A DNA stretch of 64,000 bases from Pholiota molesta (Eukaryota; Basidiomycota; Agaricomycetes; Agaricales; Strophariaceae), in contig JACGCK010000029.1 in NCBI GenBank assembly GCA_014925825.1, positions 124,001-188,000 on the forward strand, given 5' to 3'. Position numbers and translations under genes: made by a program. Below the pieces are notes generated by a model. The model was not told the origin of the DNA, made no database searches, and was given only the letters and a program-made list of their open reading frames with translations. The stretch's first letter is position 1. Every line of letters begins with the position of its first letter. This document shows, one piece after another, positions 1 to 11,947 of the stretch.

Positions 1-300
1 AGGGGCGAACACCTCAGCCACGCGCGCGTGCGACCAGTGCGCGCCATAGGTCGGCGAATCGGGGTCGGATATGGCCATGAGGTGCGCGGGAAGTGCGTCG
101 AGGTTGTTCTGCTTCAGCCCGATGCGGAGCGGGATGGCGACGTCTGGGTCGAGGCGCCCGGAGTCTTGCCAGTCCGGGTGGGCGGAGCGTCGCTCGTGGG
201 TGACGAACCCTCCATAACGAGGTTTGAGGACTGCCGCGTGGGGCGAGAGATGCCCGCCTAGCACTAGCAAAAAGCCAAAAGTATATGCAAGCCGATGCAT
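1..300 (-). CDS. Sedolisin (tripeptidyl-peptidase-like serine protease), 5' end only
   Basis: This is the N-terminal 100 residues of a secreted S53 peptidase; the gene runs off the left edge. A hydrophobic signal peptide (residues about 4-22) is followed by a pro-kumamolisin activation domain. The telling stretch is the SDPDSPTYGAHWS segment followed by ARVAEVFAP, a near-canonical prodomain signature of fungal sedolisins. These are acid secreted proteases that release tripeptides after the prodomain is removed. I chose the ATG at 300 because it places the signal peptide at the extreme N terminus; an in-frame ATG at 345 would add 15 residues. The catalytic Glu/Asp/Ser domain is outside the window, so activity cannot be judged. 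The family call rests on the prodomain alone. Confidence 0.85.
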   Translation of the reverse strand, partial: MHRLAYTFGFLLVLGGHLSPHAAVLKPRYGGFVTHERRSAHPDWQDSGRLDPDVAIPLRIGLKQNNLDALPAHLMAISDPDSPTYGAHWSHARVAEVFAP

Positions 301-1002
301 GAGAACCTGAGGTAGTTGAGATAGGGATATTGCATGTCTATGCATGAGCTTTTATAGCTGGTTCATAACTTATTTTTTTTGTTCCTGGCCAAGCGTAGAC
401 GAATAGAGCAGCGTGGCGATGATTGGTAGGGATCCGTAAATTAAATCGCATGAGCGTCGTTTGTGAAGGATCGCTCACCAGGGACTCGTTAACGGGAGAC
501 GATCCCCGTTGATTTCCTTGAGCGTCAACATATCACTGCGTATATGGACAAGAGATGTTAAAGTACGCAGTAGGCTTTGGACAGGCGCAGTCCAAGTACG
601 ACTGTGCAGCGGCGGAGTTCCCAAAAGTACAGGCTATAGATAGTTCGTCGCCCATGCACCTAGAAGAAATGATGGAGGTTATTGAAAGGGAGCTCATTTG
701 CGTGGCTGGAGGATCAACTTCGTTGGTCGCGTGTTCTTGGGCTATGGATATGTAGTACCAGGTGGGCAAGGGATCGACAAGACTCCTGAAAACACCGACC
801 GCTCTTGGCGGATCGCATATCTGAACTGAACATCAAAGTAACGGCAACGGTAAAGTTACGTCGAGTGTCTCCAATACCTGCATTCTCGAATCCTATGCAC
901 ATGTTTCAGTTGGATTAAGCATTAAACGTATAGTACACACAGAAAAAGTGGTGGATATCCCATAATCATACCTCCACCGCAACAGATAACATCACAGCTC
1001 CA
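301..1002. other. Intergenic, no gene recognised
   Basis: This lies between the divergently oriented sedolisin start and the 3' end of the glycosyltransferase gene. Short open frames on both strands overlap and none resembles a protein family or has convincing splice sites. It probably includes the sedolisin promoter. Confidence 0.5.
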
Positions 1003-2407
1003 TTACTCTCTGCCTTCCAGTTTCGCATTATATCTCTTCAGCAACAGTCTCTCCACCCATCCATTCTCGGGGTATGGTTTTTCCCATTGGTTGTGCAGAT
1101 GCACCCCAAAAATCTTGTGTAGCACTTCATCCAGGCCGCCACCCTCCTGCAGCCCAAGGCCTCCAGTCCATTTGCCGTCCTTATGATCTGGGACGAACGG
1201 GTCGGGCAGCCTATTGTCTAGACGACATGAGCGCCCGTCGCTGAAGCAGAACGGGAGGACTTTGAAGGGAGGAATGGATGCCGCGAGCAGGCGGCGCCAG
1301 AGCTTGAAGTAGAGAGTGGCACCCCAGTCGGTGGAGCCTGAGCGAGGGGGAGGGGAGGTGGTGATGACGTGGAAGGCTTCGCAGAGATAAGGCGAATGTT
1401 TGCGGAAGCGCATCAGGGCGCCGTTGAGGGGGACGTAGAGTTTATCTTGATGGAATTATCAGTATCAGTGGCGAAGGAAATGAGAGCAGCGTACCGTAGC
1501 AATCCCATTGTGTTACAAATTCATGCTCTAACAGAGGATCGAGGTCGCGGGTTAAGAGGGAGTCCATATCGACCCAAACGCCACCGAAATTCCAAAGAAG
1601 GAGCAGGCGTATGAGGTCTCCGTCAACCCATGCTTTCGCATCCTTGCTGGTCAGCAGGCTGCTGCCGTCCAATTCTGTCCCCTTTGCAAGCGTCGGGATG
1701 TCCGCAATCTTGATAGCAAATGCGTCCGGAAACCTCTTCAAATACGTTTGTAAGATGACATTGTCTGACCCTAAGTCGCCGTTTGACCACAGCGTGAGCC
1801 GTGATCTGCTGGTGTCCTGCGTGGCGAAAAATGACTTAAGCATCCATTCCTGGCGTGGTCCGAACGGCGCCAGATCGTTCCGCCAGTACGTGTGGTATTG
1901 TGTACGTTCTTCAGGGGCTATTGATTGGCCTGCAAGTCGGCGTTCGGCCTTGATAGTGCCTGCAAAATTGTAGCAATCCATCCCCATCCGCATTGGCATC
2001 CCCGCATGCACCTCCGTTCGTTTGGGGCCATAAACATATTCTGAGATGTTGTAGCTTGTGCTCACACGGTTTTCGTCAAAGCAGCCAGATAACGGCGCAA
2101 CGGGCTCAATCTCTTTTGTCACCCAACTTCGGTCGTAGAACGCCAACTCTATATGTGGCTCGTAAAAGTAGAGTCCCAGCAGGATGCTGAAGAACATCAC
2201 AGGTAGCGCGATCTTAATGAAGGCATATACGTGTCGTGGCTTGATCAGGATGCGGCTTTTGCTGTTTGGGTTTTCGTGTTGCCTGAAAGGACGCCGAGTG
2301 GGTTCCAGTGAGGTTGGAGAAGGCGGTGAGGATGAGGATGAACGCCGCCGAGGTGACGAGCCAGACGAGGCATACATTGGGAGTCGTTCATAGTTTCCTC
2401 CCGACAT
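1003..2407 (-). CDS. GT32-like glycosyltransferase, type II membrane protein
   Basis: There are two exons, 2407-1495 and 1445-1003, with a 49-bp GT-AG intron that splits an Asp codon; the product is 451 aa. A basic, Ser/Pro-rich cytosolic tail precedes one membrane anchor (residues about 60-80), giving the type II topology usual for Golgi glycosyltransferases. The DXD nucleotide-sugar/metal site is DMD at 280-282 in GGVWVDMDSLL, the hallmark of the GT32 / alpha-1,4-glycosyltransferase group. After the intron the sequence resumes as DKLYVPLNGALMRF, and a C-terminal VHLHN motif resembles the family's C-terminal domain. The family transfers hexoses to glycans or glycolipids; acceptor and sugar cannot be read from sequence. 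Transcription is towards the sedolisin 5' end. Confidence 0.82.
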
Positions 2408-3164
2408 GATGGTTGGGTTTGGAGAAGTATTCTAAGCCTCTGCAAAGTCGGGTCGGTATTGGTTGAACTGGTGGCTTAGACGGCGATTTCTGCGCAGAGG
2501 AGGACGTCAACGATGTAACAGCACGTTGTTGAAGATTGCTTACTTTATTAGCGGATTGTAGTTATCATAAGTCGTGAATATGATCCAGGTCTGATCCAAG
2601 GCAGTGAAAGTAAGAAGAAAGCCGTGCGGCGTGTAGCGACGCGGAGGCTCGTCACGCGACGACGGCGGCCAACGTTCGACTCTGCTTTGACCGCTACTCC
2701 CATCATGGCTCACCCGCCAATTCCAAAACCTCAAGGCCTTATGACCTCCAGACCTCAAGCACAAGCTTGAAAATTGTTGAACTTTGTCCGATATCGAATC
2801 TGCAATTTTGTTGGTGCTTGGTCGATGCAGATATCTACATATCTAGCATCAATGATTGGTGGTTATTACGACCAACGCTTGCTGCCCAATCAATCTTTTG
2901 GAGACCTTGTTTCACGAATCTGGCCGTTTTGTTTGCTAACGTGATATCCGCGACAGACGCTGCAAATTTTTTCTCGGTTTTCTGGAGCTCACACTATCTT
3001 CAAGGTCTGGTCCTTCGATGGAGCATCATATACCCAAAATGGATCTCTAGCAATTGGCCAGTGGCGACTACCTGCTCAAATTCTGGCTTCTGAAGATTCT
3101 CTTGAAATTGATTGCAAGAAAGGGGTATCTATTGTGCGACTTTTGCATCGTGGACGCTTAGAAG
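2408..3164. other. Intergenic, no gene recognised
   Basis: This is the upstream region of the glycosyltransferase gene, followed by AT-rich sequence leading to a dehydrogenase relic. Neither strand carries an open frame with recognisable similarity. Confidence 0.45.
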
Positions 3165-3895
3165 ATACTATCGTGACGTTGGAAACGTCGAGGAGTAAAT
3201 GACGTTCGTCAGCAAGCCTGGCGCCCTCCTCAAGCACAGCCTGAAAGGGCTCTGCAACTTGACATCGTTCCGGTATTTCGCTAGCGCATGCATTAGCGCT
3301 ACAATCTTCTGCGACGAACCCCCAAGGTCGAGACAACAAAGAGAGTGCAGTGCAGGCCGCGGTGGAGCGCATGGCTAGACTCTGGGCAGTGCTGACGCCT
3401 TGCGGGTTGGCAGCCCTGCAGTGAAGATGAGCCTTCAGAGTGGCAAAAGGTGTGTTGGATGTGCTCGAGATACGTCGCAAAGTGGGTGTTCCTTTTTATC
3501 AGATGAAACTAGTTACTGAACTAGTATCCTTCTTGTGTCGGTCTATGGTCCATCCAGGGAAATGATCAAACAAAACACGGGGAAGTATAGTTTTCGTATC
3601 CTCTTAGAAAGTTGATCTTCCCTCTGTACAGCTTCGCATATGGCATCGCAAAAGTTGCCATGATTACCTTCACAACTTACCTCACAGCCGATTGAGCGGG
3701 ACATGACATCGCGCTAATTGCATCTATCCAGGCATATGAAAACGACAATGACTGCGCCGCTGAGCAGAATGGGCGAGTCGGGCGAGCTGACGGGGGCCGA
3801 TTGTCCTGATCTGTAGTAAACCTATGGGGAGATATATCACGCGAATCAATATACTGGTGATGATGGTGAGCTGCAAGGATAATTTTGTTTTTGCT
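3165..3895 (+). pseudogene. Decayed short-chain dehydrogenase (SDR), paralogue of the 30-33 kb SDR genes
   Basis: Plus-strand fragments in several frames line up in order with the two intact SDRs at 29868-30939 and 31888-32991. GALLKHSLKGLCNLT (about 3208) matches ARALLEHGAKGLCIFD. A fragment at about 3335 (ESAVQAAVERMARLWAVLTP) matches the intact DEDAVRAAVGRAAAALGSVD region. MIKQNTGK, preceded by a CATCCAG 3' splice site (about 3552), matches MIKQNTGG and its splice site. FAYGIAKVAMITFTTYL (about 3640) matches the YxxxK active-site segment. GELTGADCP (about 3787) matches the RELAGPVV segment. Stops and several frameshifts interrupt it, so no protein can be made. The Rossmann TGxxxGxG loop is destroyed. 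The second-exon splice acceptor is preserved, which argues for an old genomic duplicate rather than a processed copy. Confidence 0.72.
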
Positions 3896-5814
3896 TGAGC
3901 TTACTCGATATAGGAGGGAGTTTCTTTTTGTTCGATACCCCACCGTATCGGGAGATAGTTCCGACGCTCGAGTACAACTCCGTGTCTAGTATTCACCATT
4001 CAGACCATGGAGGTCCGTCAAGACAATCATCTTTAGCTCTTACTCGCACCAATCTACTGTTGTTTGGGTCGACAGGTTCGGGCAACTGTTATTGCCTTTT
4101 CACCTTTGGCCAGCTCAATTTGTACGTGGATACATAAGCTCTTCTGAGTTTCCGGTTACACTTTCGACGTTGGGTAAGAAACGAAATGTCTGGCATCTTT
4201 CTTTGCATCAACAAGAACAACCCAACGGGTCCAGACTTGCTCAGTTCGTTTACCGTCCACACGAAGTCGCCGTCTCTGCATCGAGGCTACAGATCCACGG
4301 CATCTTCAGTCCAATCCCAGTGCTTCTAAAATTGCGCTGCCTAATCAACTACGCTTGTGGGCTTGAGTGTTTGTGGTTGAATGACTGCAATACAAATTAC
4401 ATCATAAACGCCACCGGTTCTCCAGCATGGAAACTGGTATGTGCCCATCTGCTCTTCGTTTATTTGTTATATCCAATGATAAGCTTGATACCCTTGAATC
4501 TTGACGAATAAGGCCCGCAGACACAATCAACCAGGTCGAAATGCTGGAGAGAAACACGTCGCCTCTGTTTGATCTTGAGGTATCGATTTGCTAGACTCTG
4601 CTGGACTCGAGTGAATATTGTCCTACTTAAAGCTTTGTTTCTTATGTCAATTGGTTATCTCAACAGCGAGCAGTGCAAGTACCAATACCGTAGCGTTGCC
4701 AACCGGACATCATGGAAATTCATTTGCGGCGGCCAGTCTTTCGAATTTTCCATGTTGATTAAACTATAGAGTTTGCAGGTATCTCGAAATTCGAATCTTG
4801 ACCTATCTCGCAAACGCTCGCCGAACGTCGGTCATCTCGACGTCAGAAAATCAACAGAAATATACTTATGTGACGTGCATCGGAAGTATTCTCTGTAATT
4901 TTGGAATCTAATCTTCGATGCCAATAGCTGCGCAGAATCAATAAATAGTTGTAATGGTTATCTTATCGTTATACTCAACCTTGGCACTCTTAGGATCTCA
5001 GCGCTCAGCCCTTGGTTAATTAATCGGCAACAATTATGAAGTGATTTCTCACTTCTTTCGTCGATTTTCTTGCAGCGTCGACAAGGATACAGTCCGGCTA
5101 TCTTGAGAGATCTTGAGGGACCAAGTAAGTATCTCAGGTGGTAGGCGCTAGCTTAGCAACATGATATCAAGTGACAACCCCAGTCAAGTTATTCCCACAT
5201 TCAAGAACGCGATAGAATAATAGAACGTGTCTTTCCCATACATAATCTGAAAGGTTTGGACTCAAAACGACGGTGGTGAGCTTCATGATGCGTACTCACC
5301 TTCTTTCTGCAAGCATTGTTAGGCTGGTATGTTTCCATTTCATTTCATTTAGGCTTCTTGATATTGCCTAAAGTCTACAATGTATGGTGCTTCCCATTGA
5401 ATACAGTGTGCCGCCCTGCATGATGGTATCCTACGGGCGATGAAAGATTGAGGCTCTTCAGAATCCGCAGGTCAACACTGAATGCTACCGACGCCTGTCA
5501 ACCGCGTTGCGCTCAGATCATGGTTAATTTAGCTCAATTACGCAGGCCGCCGATGCCTGCCATCTTGAGAACTTAGAAGAAGGAAGAGTTTCCGAACAGG
5601 TCAGAATTTTGACCTCAGCACGATCGTTGGTGGGAAAACACTGCGAAGCACATATCTGTATGCCAACCGCTTCGAACCGGCTTGCCCAAGGCTTGCCCGT
5701 CGGACATACGGCATAGGGAGAGTTATAATCCCTTTGGTCTCTTGGGATTCCGCTCCCCGCCCTTCGTTTCTTCGTATCTCGTTGCTATTTTTCTACTTCT
5801 CTCCGCCCCCACTT
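3896..5814. other. 1.9-kb gap without a supportable gene
   Basis: Open frames of 60-140 codons occur on the plus strand between about 3900 and 4770. They do not chain through splice sites into anything I recognise. The last few hundred bases probably hold the promoter of the membrane-protein gene beginning at 5815. Confidence 0.4.
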
Positions 5815-7311
5815 ATGCCGCTCAATTTCGAGAGTAGGGTGTCAGTGCCGGGTTCTGCAGAGTTTTCAAGGTGTGTACGTTGTCGCTATTCGCTATATGC
5901 AATGAATTGATTTAGACATATTGTATTCTAGTATTCATCTTTCCATATCTTGGCTGAATGCCCTTCTTTACATGCTCGAGATCATTCTCGTCATCTACTA
6001 CCTCTTTCATTTCACAACTAAACTCTCGTTGAGAGTTCTCCTTTTCGGTATGCTGCTGGCGGATACAATATGTATGGTCACTGTTTTTGCCTCAACATGG
6101 CTGGTATGGTGTTTTTTTCTTGAAATCTTTAATGACTGACCCTTCGAATTGACTTCAGCTCCTAATAAAAGGACCCATAAGTAAGCGGAATAATTCATAC
6201 ATTGGGTCTTATTCTGATACAACAAGCGTCCCTTAGGTTATTCTGTTAATGAATACCGATGGACCGTCCTATTATCTACTCTTATGATTACCGTTGTATC
6301 TGTGATTGAAGAAATATTTTTAATCAACCGATGTCGAAGATTGTAAGTTATGGCGATATTAAATTGCCGTTTGACTCACGAATTATCATTTCAGAGCCCA
6401 GCACACCGCGATAACTCTACTGCTACTCGCCTTGGTTATAGCTCATGCAAGTCTTTTCCCGGAGAGAATTTCAGCTGTGCTAATTATTCATCGGCGTAGG
6501 CTGTCTTCAACGTATATTCGGGCTTTTATGTTGAAGCCTTTCCAGGCATGGCTGAGACGGTTGGTTATGACATGACGGCCAGAAGATACGGCAACAGAGC
6601 AACCTCGTAAGTTGCTACAAATAAATTCATAAGACCAGGTCAATCTTGCTCACGAGTTGGAATGCTAGAATCGCGGCATCCCTTGCTGCGGCGGTAGATG
6701 TTCTTGTGCCTTTGGCACTTACCTGGCGCCTATATCAAGTCACTCCAAAGAATATAGCCAGGAAACGGTCTTGGTTGGATACCTTGATCAATTCGATTTC
6801 ATCGGGGGGCATTGGTGGATTAATGAGTTTTGTGCTCTTGATTTTGTTCTGGCTAAGGCCCGATGGTGAGTAATACCTATATTTAATGCTGTCATGTCGT
6901 CCTGCTGTGTTAATAATACCTTCGAATGTTTGCAGTATTTTATATTCTCAGCCTGACAATGGGACGAGTGTATGTCGTCACCCTGCTCGTCAATCTGATC
7001 GTGAGCCAAAGGAAGACATCGCCGTATGCTATTCCGGATAACATAGCAAGGAAAACGTCAATAGGCGCCGAAATCAGGCTGATGACCTTCTGTATGTCGG
7101 GCGATCCAAAATTTAAATCTCGAGGTCAAGTACTGACAAGGGTTGGGCTTTCCTTCGCAGCGACGAAGATGCCTCGTCTCGGAATGCCGTTCCGTGAAAA
7201 GCAACTGCCACCTACACCCGAGGAGGTACGTCAAAATCTCTGGCAATTATACACGCAGTGTTTTGTATGGCTGATGCATGTGGTGCTTAGACACCGGCTG
7301 AGGAGGTTTGA
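5815..7311 (+). CDS. DUF6534-type seven-transmembrane protein
   Basis: Ten exons: 5815-5870, 5932-6103, 6159-6180, 6237-6342, 6395-6446, 6500-6606, 6639-6865, 6936-7091, 7161-7225 and 7291-7311, giving 251 aa. Seven hydrophobic segments are visible, and the segment from AVDVLVPLALTWRL through GRVYVVTLLVNLI carries the pattern of the basidiomycete DUF6534 domain (TM5-TM7 with a basic cytosolic loop between). The intron after 6446 begins GCAAGT, and reading it as a GC-AG intron is the only way I found to keep the frame open. The C terminus is a short Pro/Glu-rich tail. The family is expanded in Agaricomycetes and its function is unknown; receptor-like roles are conjecture. It is slightly shorter than the usual 300-350 aa. 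Confidence 0.78.
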
Positions 7312-7503
7312 CCTTACTCGTCTCCCGATTTCTTCAAGCCTCGCTTTATTACGATGCGTGGAACGAACTTTTAAAGAACAATAATGTTGTATATCATGTT
7401 CAAGTCGAACTCGCCACTGTATTTTTAGTGTGATTTTAGCGTGTAAATATCCATAGAATAGTCTGTCTTTGCAATACAATCCAAGTTGCGTTGCTCTGCA
7501 TCA

Positions 7504-8058
7504 TCAGCTGAGGGGCTCGGGCCTCTGCGTTTTGCCGTAATTCTTGGCATAATCAGGGGACTTGGTATAGGCTCTGCCACTACCGTCGCTCGCTTCGCGC
7601 TGGGGAGTCGGCTGCATATAGCGGACGTCATCTCCATGCTCGGCGTAGCCTTGAGTGTTTTTCCAGTTCGTGCGAGTAGAGTGACCGCTGTAGTGGTCGT
7701 CCCCAGGTAGATTGGGGGGAAGATCGCTAGAATAGGATCGAAGGGGCTTCAAGTCTTCATCGCCGGCAGGCTTCTTGCCCACATGAGCCAGGATTTGCTC
7801 AACTGTGCACGGAAAGGAGGTTGTCAGAGTCACTTCCGATGATGAGATAGAAAAGACATACAGTGAGGATTCTTCCCCGCCTCCACCTCCTTCTGCTTGT
7901 TGTGCCGCAAAGTCAGAAATAAGCCGAGGAGGCCTGCAAGGACAACTGGTCCGCCAATAAGGACGGACTGTATTTCATGTTAGCGACACAATTGGGCGCT
8001 GTAAAAGAAAACATACTCGTCCAGGTCCAGCCTGCATGATAGGTCTAGATGTTGACAT
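7504..8058 (-). CDS. Small single-pass membrane protein, function unknown
   Basis: Three exons (8058-8017, 7967-7862, 7802-7504) give 148 aa with clean GT-AG joins. A 14-residue N terminus leads into one membrane segment (SVLIGGPVVLAGLLGLFL) and then a basic stretch (RHNKQKE). The remaining hundred residues are hydrophilic, rich in Gly, Asp, Ser and Tyr, and look disordered. There is no obvious cleavable signal peptide; the TM plus basic flank could suit a mitochondrial or ER anchor, but that is inference. The gene converges on the DUF6534 gene (about 190 bp between stops) and is followed upstream by another small single-TM gene on the same strand. I do not recognise the family. Confidence 0.65.
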
Positions 8059-8327
8059 ATTCGAATCCGCGAGGTATGGGTTTGTTAAAAAATAAGATGT
8101 AGTAGATAAAGAGCGAACGAGGCATCCGTTTCGATTTTGTAGGACGAAACCCCTTTATTTAGATTCAGACGCAGATGACGACGTTGAGCATTTCGGACTC
8201 GAGACAGATTGATCGGACACCGTTATGAATGTTTTACAAGATGTGTGGATCATCCAGAGATATTAGACACGACTGCCCAATATGGATGGAAAAATAGGAG
8301 AAGGAAAATGACAAAAATGGGATGCTA

Positions 8328-8611
8328 TTAACTTTGCTGTGATTGTGAACCGTTATGTTGGCTTCCTTGCATACGAGCTATGCCAGAAATACAAGTCAGC
8401 ACACGTGGAAAGCATAGGATTTTTAGAAGCAAAGATTGACAAGAGAAAATAACTTACAAGCCCTATATTGCTCTAATTCCTTCTTTCGCCGTTCATTGAT
8501 CAGTTGCTTTGCACCATAGAACGTTATTCCAGCTATAATGAGAACACCGGTGAAACCAAGACCCTAGATTTTCGGAAGCAAGACAGCAACAACAGTTCAG
8601 GGTATTGCACG
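8328..8611 (-). CDS. Small TM protein with basic C terminus; 5' end unresolved
   Basis: The last two exons are clear: 8563-8458 and 8377-8328, preceded by an exon ending at 8611 (47-bp intron). Together they encode about 52 residues: a membrane segment (GLGFTGVLIIAGITFYGAKQ), a strongly basic stretch (NERRKKELEQYR) and a Ser/Gln-rich tail. The upstream exon reads RSRNEWQEILPGLHF in the matching phase, but I find no in-frame ATG before MAK5 begins on the other strand. The ATGs at 8674 and about 8641 are in the wrong phase. Either another splice or a non-AUG start is used. The layout (one TM, positive matrix-like tail) resembles small inner-mitochondrial assembly proteins, but no family is assigned. 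Confidence 0.45.
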
Positions 8612-9008
8612 AAGTGTAGTCCAGGTAGAATTTCTTGCCATTCGTTGCGAGATCGAACGTTTTGTTCCGCCCATTGATATAAAACAAGCGCTCGGTGGGA
8701 GTTAGATACGGGTATAAAGGTCCAAGGCGTCCGAATTCTGCCCGACTCGTTAGTTCAACTTCGAGCACGTCGAACGTCGGATGATGGAAGTTGGATGGAA
8801 GCTGGAGACTGGCGGTCCGGATTCCGTAGTGATACTTGTCACGTAAGAGCGTCGCACGTGATAGTAAATCCTGTGTGACAACTTCAATTTCAAGCTTCGA
8901 CCACAAAAAGATATTATTCAAAGTAGAGTCTAGCGTCCCGCTGGAAGTTTTGATTCTCTTCTTGGGTGCTTGTTTAGACGTCCGAGACTCTACTTCTCTG
9001 AATCTACG

Positions 9009-11947
9009 ATGACATCTTTTGGTCTGTCCAAAAACTCTTCTACAAAACGCAAAATCTCGGCGACTCTATCTTCTTCGAGGAAAAAGGCCAAAATCCAGCA
9101 TCGTAATGCTGATGAATTACCATGGAAGGCAGTGTCCCGACCAACTTTGACAGGCATGGGTGGTGACGATGGTGTTCTAGAGCTTGAGGAAGTAGAGGGC
9201 GTAGAAGTTGTCTATGAGACGACTGAGGGAGGAAGAGTTGTCAAGTTCAACGTGAGTTTTAGAAACACAATCTGTACTGCGCCTCATTGATTTTAAAGAT
9301 TATAACCATTAGGTTATATCTGATGTACCTGCGGAAATCAACGAAACTCCGGAAGAGATGATGAAAGAGATAAATCGCGAAGACGAGGATGCAGAAGAAC
9401 CCATCGTTGTTGAAGAGGTCCCAACGTTTGACAGTGCGTCCATTCTTTTTTTGTACATGTACTTTAACGAATCAAACTGATGAATGAACAGCTGAAAATC
9501 TGCTGCCCAACTGGAACAAATTTCCCCTACATCCAAAACTTATGATGGCTTTGCACGAAAAGGGCTTTATGAGCCCCACTGCAATCCAGGCTGCGTCTCT
9601 ACCATTTGCTTTGGATAACCGAGATGTTGTCGGTGTGGCTCAAACTGTACGTGCTATGCAACCATTTCTATGAGATCTATTCATCAAAATATCATCGCTC
9701 TCAGGGTTCCGGTAAAACACTGGCCTATGGACTGCCAATACTCCACTACTTGCTTTCGCAGCCGCGCCCATCCGCCTCCCGAAAACGCGCCCTCCGTGCT
9801 CTCATCCTTTGCCCCACTCGCGAGTTGGCATTGCAAGTCTCCTCACACCTCAACGCGATTCTGACCTCCGTCGAATTCTGCAAAAACTCTGCCACAGCCA
9901 AGTCAGAAGCGGAAGATCCTTCGCAGCCCAGTACTTCAGGTTCAGCATCCGTTGCACCGGCGAAGAAACTACCTCCGCATGTTAGTATAGCTGCTATTGT
10001 GGGAGGAATGTCTGCCCAAAAGCAGAGGCGTGTCATCGACCGAGGGGTTGATGTTTTAGTTGCCACTCCAGGTCGACTTTGGGATATCCTTGAAGATGTG
10101 GGTTTTTTATTCCAAACTATCTCTTTGCATCATCTGATGGTGTAATAGGATGATCAACTTGCTTCAGAGATCCGGAATCTGAGATTCCTTGTGCTTGACG
10201 AGGCGGACAGGATGATTGAAGCTGGTCATTTCGCAGAGCTAGAGAATATCCTACGCCTGACCCTGGAAGAGTCGAAGTATGTCCCTATATCTTTATGTCC
10301 TCGTTCTCTTTCAAACTAATTATATAATATATAATCATTAGAGATGAAGAGATTCCAGATGAAAATGCGGCAGACTCCAAGCTCATAGATATGGAAGTTG
10401 ACGACGAAGACACAAAACCAAAAATAGTCAAAGATGGGCTGCAGACCTTTGTCTTCTCCGCCACTTTGAGCAAGGACCTCCAACGAAATGTAAAGAAAAA
10501 ATTCCGGTCGAAAGGAAATAAAAAACACTACAAACGCGATCAAAAACCAGCCACTACTCTTGGTACATCTTCCCGTCCTTCCGAACGTTCTGGACTTATT
10601 TCTTAACTAAAATCTGTCTTAGACGACCTCTTGCTGCGTCTCGATTTCCGCGACCCGAATCCGGAAGTCATTGACCTCAGTCCTGTGGGCGGCGTCGTTT
10701 CCACCCTTCAGGAGGGCAAGATTGAGTGTTTATCCGGAGATAAGGTTCGTTTTCTAGATTTGTGAGCTTATCTTTACTTATTCGGTATCACTGTAGGACG
10801 TTTATCTGTATTACTTTCTTCTTCGATACCCCGGCAAATCCCTTGTTTTCCTATCATCGATCGATGGCATCCGACGACTTATGCCACTAGTCGAGCTGCT
10901 CAATATAAACGCCTTTCCACTGCATTCGCAGCTGGAGCAGCGCCAGCGTCTGAAGAACCTTGACAGGTCCGCATTGCTTCTCTGCATATATCTTCTCTGA
11001 ACCAAACTCTTCTAGGTTTACGAAGACGCCAAATTCTGTGCTACTCGCGACGGATATCGCCGCCCGTGGTCTCGATATTCCAGCAGTAGATCATGTAATC
11101 CACTTCCAAATTCCTCGCTCGGCAGACACGTACATTCACAGAAATGGACGCACTGCGCGTGCTATGCGGAAGGGTTTCAGTATGCTCATGGTTGCCCCGG
11201 ACGAGCGCCGCGTCGTGCGTGCACTTCTCGGCAATCTTAATCGAGGCAAGTGTTCGCTCATTGAACTTTTTGTCAATTGCCGCCGGCTAATTTCCTTTGA
11301 TCTGGGGGTTTAGACGAGGCTGATATCCCGGAGGTTACCGTTGACCTTGGTATGCTCGACAAGCTCAAGGCTCGCGTACAGCTTGCGCGCAAGATTGAGA
11401 ATACGCAGCATAAGATTAAGAAGACAAACCACGATCGGAATTGGATGCGCGAAACTGCGGAGGTGCTGGGCGTTGAGCTGGACTCGGACTATTTGAGGTG
11501 CGGCGCTTGCGCATATGGAAGCTGAGATGAACCTCAATCTTTTTTTCTCACTATTAGTGAATCGGACAACGAAAATAAGCTCTCTACGCAGAAGCGAAAA
11601 GCGAAAGATGGCAAGATGCAGGGGATGAAGGCTGAGCTCAAATACCTCCTTTCGCAGCCCCTCATTGCGAAGGGTGTCATAAAAAATTACATCACTTCCG
11701 GAAGCACCTCCATTGTAGACGACTTACTTGCGGGTGGCTGTAAGTTATTCCCTCTTACCAGCGATGTGGCGTGGTTTTTGACGGACATATATTTCCAGTG
11801 AACGATACGATGGTGGGATTGAAGAAAGCCGAAGCGGGCAGCGAGATGACGCTAATAAAGAAGAAGAAGAAGAAAACACCTCAGGTGATTTCTGTTAAGA
11901 AGGATGAGTTCGATGAAGAGTGGACTGGTATTAGTGCTGCAGTATAA
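9009..11947 (+). CDS. MAK5: ATP-dependent RNA helicase MAK5 (DDX24-like)
   Basis: Twelve exons give 765 aa: 9009-9251, 9313-9433, 9492-9646, 9705-10097, 10149-10276, 10342-10562, 10623-10744, 10797-10966, 11016-11245, 11314-11497, 11558-11739 and 11799-11947. The N-terminal 130 residues are basic then acidic. Helicase motifs follow in order: Q-motif region (GFMSPTAIQ), Walker A GSGKT (about 174-178), [19 protein letters not shown] box (LDEADRMIE, about 320), SAT, and in domain 2 [12 protein letters not shown] and HRNGRTAR. The insertion between PTRELALQ and GG, the long acidic spacer before SAT and the Lys-rich C terminus (KKKKKK) are typical of MAK5. MAK5 is a nucleolar helicase for 60S pre-ribosome assembly. 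Intron 9 starts GCAAGT (11246), a GC-AG intron; a GT choice nearby would hit a stop. PWP2 follows 273 bp downstream. Confidence 0.95.

Noticed and set aside
4186..4330. Plus-strand peptide starting MSGIFLCINKNNPTGPDLL, loosely like an N-terminal amidotransferase start
   Set aside because: The nucleophile Cys2 is absent, the frame ends after 48 codons, and no continuation exists.
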